In this document: positions 38,040 through 45,936 of the stretch, piece by piece
Layout of the letters: every line of letters starts with the position of its first letter
Numbering within the stretch: the first letter of the stretch is position 1
DNA from: Lysobacter sp. Root690
GTDB taxonomy: Bacteria > Pseudomonadota > Gammaproteobacteria > Xanthomonadales > Xanthomonadaceae
Reading direction: 5' to 3'
Assembly (NCBI RefSeq): GCF_001427785.1
Contig: NZ_LMHM01000013.1
Coordinates: 950,394 to 999,427, forward strand
DNA: 49,034 nucleotides
Made by a program: the position numbers and the translations under genes
Notes under the pieces: model-generated
The model's database searches: none
What the model saw: only the letters and a program-made list of their open reading frames with translations
Told to the model about the DNA's origin: nothing

Positions 38040-40760
38040 ATGGCTCGCGGTCATTCTCAGTCAATCGCAAAGATTCGGCGTGCCGATGACGTTCGGCCGC
38101 AGCAGTGGCCAGTCAGGCACGAAGCTGAGTCGACGCGCGCGCGCGTGGCCACAAATCCAGGCGTCGGCGGCTTTCATCCGGGCACGGCAATGGCGGTTCG
38201 TGGCGGTCCGCGGACGATCGGCCGGGCGCTGCGGAAGTTGCTTCTGGCCGCCGCGTTTTTCACCGCCACCGCGCATGCGCAGACGGCCATCTATCAGGAC
38301 ACTTTCGACAGCGGCAGCGCGACGCCGACCTCGGTCGTGCGCATCACCGGCTACACCGGTCCGGCGCCCAACAATGTGGTCTATGCCGCCAGCGCGGCCT
38401 GGACCGTTCAATGCAACGGTTGGGTGGCGTCCTGGAATTCACCGGCGAACGCACCGGCCGCGAACCCGCAGATCGCCGATTGCGGCAGTGCACTGACCTG
38501 GCATCTGGCCACCAATCTCGCCGACACCCTGGGCATGTACAACCTCGGCATCACCACCAGCAGCGCCGCGTCGCGCGACAACATCGCGCTGACCGCGTTT
38601 ACCTCCGGCAATCCGGGTAACGCGGCCGGCAACAACACGATCATCGAGAACACCACGCCGATTCCGTTTCCCGGCGTTCCGCCGGGTGGCAGCGGCCGTT
38701 TCGTCACCTTCCGCTTCACCGCGGCCGCGACCTCATGCGCGTCCGCTCACCCGCTGGTGACGTTCTCGATCCTCAATCCCACCGAGACCCAACTCGGCGC
38801 CCAGCTCGATCTGTGCACCGGCGGAGTCAATGCGCAGACCCTGGCCAGCGCCAGCCATGGGGAAGGCCCGACCACGGCCCGTGTCGCCACCTATATCCCG
38901 AGCGGCGCGAGCGGCAACGTATTGCTCAATGGCACGTCCCTGCGGTTCCGCGTGCGCAATCAGCAGGCCTCGGGCGTCGGCAACGACTGGGCCTGGGACA
39001 ACTTCACCGTGCTGGACGTGTCGCCCACGGTGACCAAGAGCGATCCGGGCATCCGCTATGTCGGCGTGGCCAAGCCCTTGACGTTCACCATCACCAATAC
39101 GCCGCAAGACAACATGAGCAAGGTCGGCTGGGGTTTCACCGATACCTTGCCGGCCAATGTCGTCGTCGCCGCGACGCCGGGCGCGGCGACCACCTGCGGC
39201 GCCGGAACCACGATCACCGCGGCCGGCGGCGCGAACACCATCGCCGTGGCGAACGGAACTCTCGCCGCGGGCACCGCCGGCGGCACCGCCAGTTCCTGCA
39301 CGGTGACGGTCAACGTGGTCAGCAACACGGCCGGCAGCTATACCAATGCCGCGGCCAACTTCACCGCGTCGACCGGACTCAACCTGCCGCCCGCGCCGAT
39401 CACGATGGAATGGGTACTCAACCGCCTGACCATCACCAAGCTGTCGCAGGGCGGCATCGGCACGTTTGGCTTCAGCGGCAACAACGGCATCGCCAATCAC
39501 AGCATCGCCACCGCGGTACCGGGCACCGGCGTCGCGGGCGCGCAACAGGCGCTGACCGTGGCCAGTACCACGACCAATACCACCTTCAGCGAGACCACGC
39601 CCTCCGCCGCGTGGGCGCCCGCGTCGGTGACCTGCGCGGGCTTGGCCGCGGGGCAGTCCGCTTCGCTGGCCGGCGCGACCGTGACCATACCCTTCGCCGG
39701 GCTCAGCCTGGTCAGCGGCGGCCGCGACGTGGCCTGCACCGTCACCAACACGCTTACCAGCCTCACCGTGGTCAAGCGCGTGGTCAACGATAACGGCGGC
39801 GCGGCGACCGCGGCCAGCTTCGGTCTCCAGTCGCGCGCGGTGCGCGGAACCGGTCCCGGCGGCAGCAACGCCATCACTTTCAGCACGCCGCCGGTCGTCG
39901 CCGGCAACACCTCGACCTATACGTCCGATGTCATCAACTTCACCCCGGACGCCAACCCCGAATGGCTGCTGGAGTCCGATATCTCCGGCTATGCCGAGGG
40001 CAGTTGGAGTTGCACCGGCGCCGGCGTGACCCAAGGTGGAACCGCGTTCGACAACGGCAGCTTCACCATCGCCGCCGGTTCGGCCGCGACCTGCACGATC
40101 ACCAACGACGACATCGCTCCGCGCGTGACCGTCACCAAAGTGTCGAACGACGGCGTCGGCACGTTCAACTTCACCGGCAGCAACGGCTTCGCCAACCAGG
40201 CCATCACCACGCTCACCGCGGGCACCGGCGTGGCCGGCGCCGCTCAGAACCTGGCCGCGGCGGGCGTCGCGACGACGATCAGCGAGGTCGCGCCGCCGGC
40301 CGGATTCGCGTTGCAGTCGATCGCTTGCAGCGGACTCGGCGCGGGCGGCACGTTCACGCCGACGATCAACGGCGCCGCCGGCGGCAACGTCGTGTTGAAT
40401 GCCGCGGCGACGGCGCCGGGCTCCGATATCCAATGCGTGTTCACCAACGCTTCGAACGAGGCGGACCTTTCGGTCGTCAAGACCAACAACCAAACCACGC
40501 TGAGCCGCGGCAGCCAGACCACGTATACGGTTACGGTTCGCAATGGCGGCCCCGCGGCGGCGAACGGTTCGGTGGTGCGCGATACGCCGGTGTCGAATCT
40601 CGACAACTGCAGCGTGATCGCGTGCGTGCCGGTGGGCGCCACGCCGGCCGCGGCGTGCCCCGCCACGCCCGGCGATCTGCTGACGCCGGCGGGCGCCGTA
40701 CTGGGGCCGTTCGCGGCCAACAGCGCGGTGCAGTTCACGGTCCAATGCACGGTGAACTAG
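38040..40760 (+). CDS. Exported DUF11/SpaA-like modular protein, paralogue 2
   Basis: The 906-residue protein parallels paralogue 1. It has a leader and signal sequence ending LLLAAAFFTATAHA-Q, an N-terminal module starting AIYQDTFDSG and ending GVGNDWAWDNFTVLDVSPT, a TFTITNTPQDNMSKVGWGF module, and a SpaA/prealbumin-like repeat (FGFSGNNGIANHSI). Then come a module SLTVVKRVVNDNGG..., a second copy of the repeat (FNFTGSNGFANQAI) and a C-terminal DUF11-type domain (ADLSVVKTNNQ, final VQCTVN). The start is unsure: ATG 38040 has GGGGGA before it, a GTG is at 38034, and ATG 38190 would give a normal short signal peptide. No cell-wall or membrane anchor is visible. Confidence 0.78.
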   Translation: MARGHSQSIAKIRRADDVRPQQWPVRHEAESTRARVATNPGVGGFHPGTAMAVRGGPRTIGRALRKLLLAAAFFTATAHAQTAIYQDTFDSGSATPTSVVRITGYTGPAPNNVVYAASAAWTVQCNGWVASWNSPANAPAANPQIADCGSALTWHLATNLADTLGMYNLGITTSSAASRDNIALTAFTSGNPGNAAGNNTIIENTTPIPFPGVPPGGSGRFVTFRFTAAATSCASAHPLVTFSILNPTETQLGAQLDLCTGGVNAQTLASASHGEGPTTARVATYIPSGASGNVLLNGTSLRFRVRNQQASGVGNDWAWDNFTVLDVSPTVTKSDPGIRYVGVAKPLTFTITNTPQDNMSKVGWGFTDTLPANVVVAATPGAATTCGAGTTITAAGGANTIAVANGTLAAGTAGGTASSCTVTVNVVSNTAGSYTNAAANFTASTGLNLPPAPITMEWVLNRLTITKLSQGGIGTFGFSGNNGIANHSIATAVPGTGVAGAQQALTVASTTTNTTFSETTPSAAWAPASVTCAGLAAGQSASLAGATVTIPFAGLSLVSGGRDVACTVTNTLTSLTVVKRVVNDNGGAATAASFGLQSRAVRGTGPGGSNAITFSTPPVVAGNTSTYTSDVINFTPDANPEWLLESDISGYAEGSWSCTGAGVTQGGTAFDNGSFTIAAGSAATCTITNDDIAPRVTVTKVSNDGVGTFNFTGSNGFANQAITTLTAGTGVAGAAQNLAAAGVATTISEVAPPAGFALQSIACSGLGAGGTFTPTINGAAGGNVVLNAAATAPGSDIQCVFTNASNEADLSVVKTNNQTTLSRGSQTTYTVTVRNGGPAAANGSVVRDTPVSNLDNCSVIACVPVGATPAAACPATPGDLLTPAGAVLGPFAANSAVQFTVQCTVN

Positions 40761-40905
40761 CCGGCTTGAACGATCCAGGCGCGGCTTATGTCGCACCTGG
40801 ATCGTGTCGAGAACGCTACGAACATGCTCGTGCGCGACGACATACTTTCCGATGAAGCCGGCGATGGCCGCGACGGAACCGGCGTCGCCGCGAAATACCC
40901 CGGGT

Positions 40906-40911
40906 TAGACT
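40906..40911 (+). promoter_or_regulatory. Possible -10 before the CPBP gene
   Basis: TAGACT in GGGTTAGACTGGCGG, 22 bases before the ATG at 40933, repeats the -10 style seen before tpiA. No clear -35 is present. Confidence 0.35.
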
Positions 40912-40932
40912 GGCGGCATCGCGGTTTTTGAG

Positions 40933-41688
40933 ATGGACGGGATGGGTATTCGCCCCGGGATGCGTTTGGGTGGCGTCATCTGGCTGGCCGGCATGGTCGG
41001 GGTGATCGTGCTGACGCTCACCGTCGTTCCGCAGGTTTTGCTCAAGGCGCCGGTCCGGGTTCCTGTGTGGTTGATCCTCACCGCGAGCCTGGTCCAAAGC
41101 GGCGTGCTGCTGGCGCTGGCGGTTTGGGCCGGTGTCGCGCTGTCGCGCCCGTTGGGGCTCAGGGCGCCTGTCTTGCAAGCGATCGCTGATCGATCGAGTT
41201 GGTGGAGCGCGGCAAAGCCGCAAATTGTTCCCGGCCTTATCGGCGGCCTCGTCGCTGGCGCGATGTTGGTGGCGGCGGTGAACGCCGCGCCCACGGCGTT
41301 GCGCGATGCGGGCGCCATGTTGACGATCCCGCTCGCTGCTCGGCTGCTCTACGGCGGCATCACCGAAGAGATCCTGATGCGTTGGGGATTGATGACGCTG
41401 TTGGCCTGGTTGGGCTGGCGCATCCTTGCGCGCGGCGCGGGTATGCCGCGGCCGGTCCATCTGTGGAGCGCCGCGTTGGTGGCCGCGTTGCTGTTCGGGA
41501 TCGGTCACCTTCCGGCGATCTCGGCAATGGGTATCCGGCTCGACCCCGAGGTGGTGACTTACGCGACAGTCGGCAATGCCGTCCCCGGGTTTGTGTTCGG
41601 AGTGCTCTATGCGCGTTGGGGACTGGAATCGGCGTTCCTGGCGCACGCGCTCGCGCATGGGGTCGCGGTGGGCGCCGGAGCGGTCTGA
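40933..41688 (+). CDS. CPBP family intramembrane metalloprotease
   Basis: The 251-residue protein has about seven membrane helices and the motifs of the CAAX-protease/bacteriocin-processing (CPBP, Abi) family. These are Glu145-Glu146-x3-Arg150 in ITEEILMRWG, His192 in GIGHLPAI, and the C-terminal LESAFLAHALAHG with His238 and His242. Family members are membrane-embedded proteases; some process bacteriocins or prenylated proteins, but the substrate here is unknown. The start could also be ATG 40942. It sits alone after the DUF11 genes; no bacteriocin gene is recognised beside it. Confidence 0.85.
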   Translation: MDGMGIRPGMRLGGVIWLAGMVGVIVLTLTVVPQVLLKAPVRVPVWLILTASLVQSGVLLALAVWAGVALSRPLGLRAPVLQAIADRSSWWSAAKPQIVPGLIGGLVAGAMLVAAVNAAPTALRDAGAMLTIPLAARLLYGGITEEILMRWGLMTLLAWLGWRILARGAGMPRPVHLWSAALVAALLFGIGHLPAISAMGIRLDPEVVTYATVGNAVPGFVFGVLYARWGLESAFLAHALAHGVAVGAGAV

Positions 41689-41804
41689 TCTTTCCGGCTT
41701 CGTCGTATTGAGCCACCGCGGCAATCGACGGCAGTTTAAATCGACCAGGGTTTGCAGTACGCAGGTTCGACCTGCCCGCGAAACCGATTCAAGGATCATC
41801 GGCA

Positions 41805-42302
41805 ATGGCCGTTACCCAGCAGTTGGCTCGAATCAGTACCCGCAGAGCATCTTGCGCACGCGGTAGCGCGGCCGCTTTGGAGTCCATCGTGTCCCTGGAT
41901 ATCAGCGAGAACGACGCGTTCGCCGACTTCGACTGGTCGCCGCAGGTTCTGTATTGGTCGCTATATGCCATAAACGAAGCGGATTTGGCCGCGGTAGTGG
42001 AACAGGCGTTCGACGGCGCGGAACTGCTCAATGCCGATTACCCGGACGGAACGCCGCCCCATCAGGCTTACAGTGAAATCACCATGCATCAGCACGACAC
42101 GGTTAAGAAGATCGCGACCGAACTGTCGCGTCTGCCCATCGCGTCGATGACGAAAACCTGCGCTTCAGTGCGTGCCGCTCACCCTGATCGTGAGCTCCCC
42201 AACGATTTTCCCGCGTATATCCAGCAGCATGCGTCCGCACTAGTTAAATTCTATGCGGCGGCGAGTGAGAGCGATCAGGTTGTCATAACCTGGTGGGACT
42301 GA
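41805..42302 (+). CDS. Possible DUF1877 family protein
   Basis: The 165-residue protein begins MAVTQQLARIS and ends ALVKFYAAASESDQVVITWWD. Both ends, and the middle segment AVVEQAFDGAELLNADYPDG, recall DUF1877 (YfbM-like) proteins as I remember them; a search is needed to confirm. It has no signal peptide or membrane helix, so it is probably cytoplasmic. Its function is unknown. A few DUF1877-type proteins are associated with polymorphic-toxin immunity, but I have no sequence proof here. The next gene starts 34 bases downstream on the same strand. Confidence 0.6.
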   Translation: MAVTQQLARISTRRASCARGSAAALESIVSLDISENDAFADFDWSPQVLYWSLYAINEADLAAVVEQAFDGAELLNADYPDGTPPHQAYSEITMHQHDTVKKIATELSRLPIASMTKTCASVRAAHPDRELPNDFPAYIQQHASALVKFYAAASESDQVVITWWD

Positions 42303-42336
42303 TGTTGATCGCGGTTCACGCAATTGGAATGCATCC

Positions 42337-42852
42337 ATGAAATCTACACTTGGTCCGGCACGATGGAATCGACTGATCGCTCGCTTGCGCGTCGGCCGGA
42401 CCGGTATTGCCACGATGCGCGCGAGCAGGCCATGGGCATTGCTTGCGATGCTCTTGGTTGCAGGTTGCGCCACCACGCAGGACTTCGATTCCAGCGGGGC
42501 ATGCAGCAAGGAAAACAGCGAGTTCTGCGACGTCTACGACGTGGCCGCCGCTTCCGAACGCGACCTGCGATCCAACGACGCCACAGTCGCCGTCAACTGT
42601 CCGATGCATTTCGATAGGCCTCCGGCCGCGGCGATCATGCCCGAGTGCGTCGCCCTGGTCGGTGCGGCGCTGGTTCTGCTGAACAATCGTTTCTCCGAGG
42701 ATCTGCAGCCCGTCGATCCATCGGCGGTGCGCTACAGCGATCAGGCCTCATGCCTGGATACGTTTGTTTCCGGGCGCGAGGGTTCGGATTGTTTCACCTC
42801 CATCCGCGCCAGCATTGCGATGAAGTGGATCACGCCACCGCGCAAGCGATGA
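42337..42852 (+). CDS. Small predicted lipoprotein of unknown function
   Basis: The frame encodes 171 residues with a lipobox LLVAGC, Cys44 being the lipidated residue. The N-terminus before the signal is long; ATG 42415 (MRASRPWALL) would give 145 residues and a normal lipoprotein signal, while ATG 42337 has a better GGAAT upstream. The mature part has six further Cys residues (for example ACSKENSEFCDVYD, VNCPMHF, PECVALVG, ASCLDTF, SDCFTSI), suggesting disulfides. I do not recognise a family. Confidence 0.65.
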   Translation: MKSTLGPARWNRLIARLRVGRTGIATMRASRPWALLAMLLVAGCATTQDFDSSGACSKENSEFCDVYDVAAASERDLRSNDATVAVNCPMHFDRPPAAAIMPECVALVGAALVLLNNRFSEDLQPVDPSAVRYSDQASCLDTFVSGREGSDCFTSIRASIAMKWITPPRKR

Positions 42853-42954
42853 ATCGCTCCGCAGGCAATCTCGTATGGCCTTTCACCGCCGACCGAAGCG
42901 GTCGCTCGCGACCGAGTTGGCATCGACCGCGTTCCGGAAATCCGCTTGAACCTC

Positions 42955-43248
42955 ATGTCTGAAATCACCCATTACACCCTGAAACGACCGCGCTGCCCGT
43001 GTTGTCGCGGCGAAGGTGCGTTGATCCTCGCGTGCTGTCCGCGGTGTCGCGCGCTGTTCGCTGTGTGCGATGAAACCGGTGAGATGGTCGATCTGCGACG
43101 GCCCGAGGTCATCGCATTCGCCTGTCCCGGCTGTGCCCAGCCGATGGCGACCTTCGCCGACATGGCGCCGGCGTCGTATGCGCAATTGCGAGCGTTGGGC
43201 TATGCGGACAGCCAGGTCAGTGCGAAGTCGGGCAGGGTGTTCAACTAA
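42955..43248 (+). CDS. Small zinc-ribbon-like protein
   Basis: The 97-residue protein (ATG 42955; a TTG at 42946 is also possible) contains three CxxC knuckles: PRCPCC, ACCPRC and FACPGC. The first pair fits one zinc ribbon and the third may join another site. It is probably cytoplasmic. No family name is certain. It points toward the effector gene on the other strand, and the 90-base gap between their ends holds a 9-bp hairpin. Confidence 0.65.
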   Translation: MSEITHYTLKRPRCPCCRGEGALILACCPRCRALFAVCDETGEMVDLRRPEVIAFACPGCAQPMATFADMAPASYAQLRALGYADSQVSAKSGRVFN

Positions 43249-43302
43249 GACTCGGCGGAAACAACGCGGTGGCCGCTGCGTGGTATGAGAGTCCGAGCCG
43301 AC

Positions 43303-43326
43303 CGAGCGGTCGGGCACGACCGCTCG
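43303..43326. terminator. Hairpin between convergent genes
   Basis: CGAGCGGTC (43303-43311), loop GGGCAC, GACCGCTCG (43318-43326): a 9-bp perfect stem in the short gap between the zinc-ribbon gene and the effector gene. No T-tract, so termination by it alone is uncertain. Confidence 0.45.
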
Positions 43327-43338
43327 ATTCGAGCGTCC

Positions 43339-44451
43339 TCAGACGTTCAACGAAACCGGCTTGCGCTCTTGCTGTTGATCGGCGGCCGCTACCTGCTGGG
43401 TACGCGCTTGCTCGGCATTGTTCGCCGCCACCTGCACCGAGGTGCCGCGCGCTTCATTCTCGCTGACGCGGGCATGCGCCGGGCCGAGCGGGCCGGTGCT
43501 GCCCTCCATCACGAAGTAGTTGCGGTCGGGTTGGCCGTCGGCGTCGCTGACCGGTTTGCCGATCTCGATGCTGGCCACGCCGGACAGGCCCTCGCGGCTC
43601 GCGCCGGCGTAAAAATTCGCGGCCAGACCTTCGTCGCGCAAACCCTTGGCGTCCATTGCCGCGACCACTTGTGCGTACATCGGGTCCTGACGCATCCGCT
43701 CGACGCTGCCCGATGGGTCGGCCGCGGCCAGACGCGTCTCGGGCTGGCCGGGTGCGGCCGGCGCGGTGTTGGCGCTGATCGAGGTATCGGTGGACACGAC
43801 CCCGGGCGTGCGCAGATGCGGCCCGATCACTTCGTCCGGCGCGAGTCCGTGCTGGCCCTTGGCGACCCGATCGCTCCACTCGAGCTGACCGTTGCGATCG
43901 ATCACCACCAGCTTGCCTTGGTTCAAGGATTGCTCGACCAGATCGGCGAGTTCCTTCGGCGTGGCGTTGGGATGACCGGCGCCGATCGAACGCCCGATCT
44001 GGTTGTTGTACAGGTCCATCGCTTCGCGATTGGCGGTGTTGCCCGGCACGCCTTCGTGCGCGGTGGCGAAGGCCTCGGACCATTGCGAACCGTACTTCTG
44101 CGCCATCTGCGCATTCCAGTAGGCGTGGCGGAACGCATCGCGGTGACCGTCGTTGCCTTGCCATTCGCGCGCGCGGTCCGGCGGGATATTGGCCGGCAAC
44201 GGATTGTCGGGAAAACGCGCGACGCCTTCGCTGAAAGCCAGCTTGCGGATGCCGTCGAAATCCTTCAGCCCCATCAGACCGTGGTCCTGGGTGAGCTTAT
44301 CGAGCAGAGCGCCCTCGGTCTTGGTGACCTTGACCGAATCGGTGAACGGAATATCGACCGCGCCGTACAAGCGCGGCCGATAGTCGATCATCTGATCGTC
44401 GGCGACTTGGTAAGTGGTGCGCACATTCGCCAGATCGGGCCGGGTCGGCAT
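43339..44451 (-). CDS. Candidate type IV secretion effector with XVIPCD-like C-terminus
   Basis: The 370-residue protein has no signal peptide. Residues about 95-160 form a compact motif-rich domain, GHRDAFRHAYWNAQ (102-115), TAHEGVPGNTANREAMDLYN (130-149) and NNQIGRSIG, resembling DUF6973-type domains; the ordered His, Asp, Glu and Asn residues suggest a metal-dependent or hydrolytic site. Residues about 252-365 look like the XVIPCD domain of Xanthomonadales effectors: SVERMRQDPMYAQVV, SGVASIEIGKPVSDADG, NYFVMEGSTGPLGPAHARVS, and a Gln-rich end (AAADQQQE). XVIPCD recruits antibacterial effectors to VirD4 of the X-T4SS. AGGGAG precedes the ATG at 44451. An upstream lipoprotein gene, 56 bases away on the same strand, fits the usual immunity-effector order. 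No T4SS genes are in the window. Confidence 0.75.
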   Translation of the reverse strand: MPTRPDLANVRTTYQVADDQMIDYRPRLYGAVDIPFTDSVKVTKTEGALLDKLTQDHGLMGLKDFDGIRKLAFSEGVARFPDNPLPANIPPDRAREWQGNDGHRDAFRHAYWNAQMAQKYGSQWSEAFATAHEGVPGNTANREAMDLYNNQIGRSIGAGHPNATPKELADLVEQSLNQGKLVVIDRNGQLEWSDRVAKGQHGLAPDEVIGPHLRTPGVVSTDTSISANTAPAAPGQPETRLAAADPSGSVERMRQDPMYAQVVAAMDAKGLRDEGLAANFYAGASREGLSGVASIEIGKPVSDADGQPDRNYFVMEGSTGPLGPAHARVSENEARGTSVQVAANNAEQARTQQVAAADQQQERKPVSLNV

Positions 44452-44507
44452 GGCAGGCTCCCTGATTCTTCAATCGTATGCGTCGGTCGTGTGAGTGGCG
44501 GCGCGGC

Positions 44508-44918
44508 TCAGCGGCGGCCCCAGCGATGGGTGGCGACTTTCCCGTCCTGGTACTGGATCTGGTAGAACTCTTCGTCGACGCCGTACTGGGCCACGCCGAG
44601 TTCGTACATGTCGGTCGAGGTGGCGGCGTCAGTGGAATCGGGTTCGCCGAGCAGGGCGATGACTTGCTCGCGCGGCATGCCGACATCGATCGATTTTTCC
44701 AGCGCGGCGACCATGGTCCCGCGCCGGTTCTGCTGGGCGTCGGCGCCGCGTTGGGATTTCCAGCTGGCGGAATCGAATGAGCTAGTCGTTTGCATGGTGC
44801 AGGCCGATAGGAAAAGAGTGAGGAGTACGGCGCAGCGCAGCGCGCTTGCGCGCACCGGGCGGAGTTGCAGGAAAGACGTCGCTTGTCGCGATCGCGCGGT
44901 GAGCGTCGCGCCCGGCAT
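44508..44918 (-). CDS. Lipoprotein, possible immunity protein to the T4SS effector
   Basis: From the ATG at 44918 the protein has 136 residues. It has a lipobox LFLSAC with Cys40, and a mature part of about 96 residues with VGMPREQVIALLGEPDS (79-95), the helix-turn pattern of SmpA/OmlA/BamE-like small lipoproteins, then EEFYQIQYQDGKVATHRWG. The start is uncertain; the frame is open to 45188, and no clear Shine-Dalgarno is visible. It lies directly upstream of the effector gene on the same strand with 56 bases between. Xanthomonadales T4SS effectors are typically encoded with periplasmic lipoprotein immunity proteins, so that role is a reasonable inference. A generic envelope lipoprotein is the alternative. 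Confidence 0.65.
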   Translation of the reverse strand: MPGATLTARSRQATSFLQLRPVRASALRCAVLLTLFLSACTMQTTSSFDSASWKSQRGADAQQNRRGTMVAALEKSIDVGMPREQVIALLGEPDSTDAATSTDMYELGVAQYGVDEEFYQIQYQDGKVATHRWGRR

Positions 44919-45184
44919 GGCCGTGGCAGCGTGGTTGAACTGGCGAGTAGTCAACTGAGTCCTTGTCACATTCGCGGCCGTCTCGATCCGGGTTAAGTGC
45001 GGCTGGGCGCGAACATAGCACAGCCCATCCGTATTCATTTTCACCATCGAACGTGGCGAACGGGCTGTCGATCCGTCTGGCCGGAGTGGGGCGAGAACTG
45101 CGTTTTTGCCGGTCTTCGATCCATGCCACGATCGAACAGGCGGGGCCGCGAATCCGTTACGCCGTGCCGCCATGCCGTAACCGC

Positions 45185-45835
45185 TCAACCCGCGGCGCGT
45201 CTGGCCTTCTTGTCGTTCGCCTTGATGGATTTGGTTTTATCGCCGACCTGCACCTCGCCCTCAAGCAGCCGCTGAAACAACGGCGCGAGCAGTTCGATCA
45301 ACTGTTCCGGTTTGGCATCGGCCAAGGCCGACAGCCCGATCATCTGACGCATGACCTGCACGCCCGCGACCAACGACAACACCAAGGCCGCGCGCTGTTC
45401 TGCGAGCGGTCCGTCGAGCGCGCTGGCAAGCGTGTGCTGATGCCCGCGCTCGATTTCCTCGCGGCCGATCTGCGCCGCGCGTTCGCTCGATGCGGAGTGC
45501 AGCATGATCAGGAAACCTTCCAGCGGCGTGGCGCCGCTGCGGGTGATCTCGACCAGCGCGGTGGCGAAGTCGCGGCCGATGTCGGACGAAGCGAGGTGGG
45601 TCGGAGTGAGGATGATCGGTCGCGCCATCGACTCGGCGATCACCTCGGCGAACAGTTTTTCCTTCGAGCCGAAATAGCGATTCACCAGCATCGCGGTGAC
45701 CCCGGCGCCCTGGGCGATCTCGCGCACGCCGGCGCCGTCGTAACCCGAGCGGGCGAACGCCTCGCGGGCCGACTGGAGGATGGCCTGGCGGGTCGTGGCG
45801 GCGTTGCGGCGGCGTGGGCTCGGGGTCTCGGACAT
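45185..45835 (-). CDS. TetR family transcriptional regulator
   Basis: The 216-residue protein has an N-terminal TetR-type helix-turn-helix (about 10-60): TRQAILQSAREAFARSGYD, REIAQGAGVTAMLVNRYFGS, KEKLF. The rest is a helical ligand-binding/dimer domain; the C-terminus is Lys/Arg-rich (KTKSIKANDKKARRAAG). It is divergent from a methyltransferase gene with 101 bases between. That gap carries two copies of a 16-bp imperfect palindrome, the likely operator, so it probably represses itself and the divergent pair. Its ligand is unknown. The -10-like TATACT on its strand (45847-45842) is so close to the start codon that its mRNA may be nearly leaderless. Confidence 0.9.
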   Translation of the reverse strand: MSETPSPRRRNAATTRQAILQSAREAFARSGYDGAGVREIAQGAGVTAMLVNRYFGSKEKLFAEVIAESMARPIILTPTHLASSDIGRDFATALVEITRSGATPLEGFLIMLHSASSERAAQIGREEIERGHQHTLASALDGPLAEQRAALVLSLVAGVQVMRQMIGLSALADAKPEQLIELLAPLFQRLLEGEVQVGDKTKSIKANDKKARRAAG

Positions 45836-45839
45836 GGGT

Positions 45840-45896
45840 TAAGTATACAGTGGTAGACAAGACGATATCGCTAAGTATACTGCTGTAGACAAGACG
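45840..45896. promoter_or_regulatory. Duplicated TetR operator in the divergent promoter region
   Basis: A 25-base segment (45840-45864) is repeated at 45872-45896 with only a few differences in its centre. Each copy contains GTATAC-4-GTAGAC (45843-45858: GTATACAGTGGTAGAC; 45875-45890: GTATACTGCTGTAGAC), an imperfect palindrome of the size bound by a TetR dimer. The copies are 32 bp apart, about three helical turns, so two dimers would sit on one face. Confidence 0.8.
45854..45881 (+). promoter_or_regulatory. Promoter for the methyltransferase-reductase pair
   Basis: TAGACA (45854-45859), a 16-base spacer and TATACT (45876-45881) make a good sigma70 promoter. Its -35 is inside the first operator copy and its -10 inside the second, so TetR binding would block it. 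Confidence 0.7.
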
Positions 45897-45936
45897 CGGC
45901 CGCCCGGTCCGTCGCCGACGCTGCAGGAACTTCACC

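Noticed and set aside
40933-41688. Bacteriocin-processing locus around the CPBP gene
   Set aside because: No small precursor peptide gene or ABC exporter is visible next to it.
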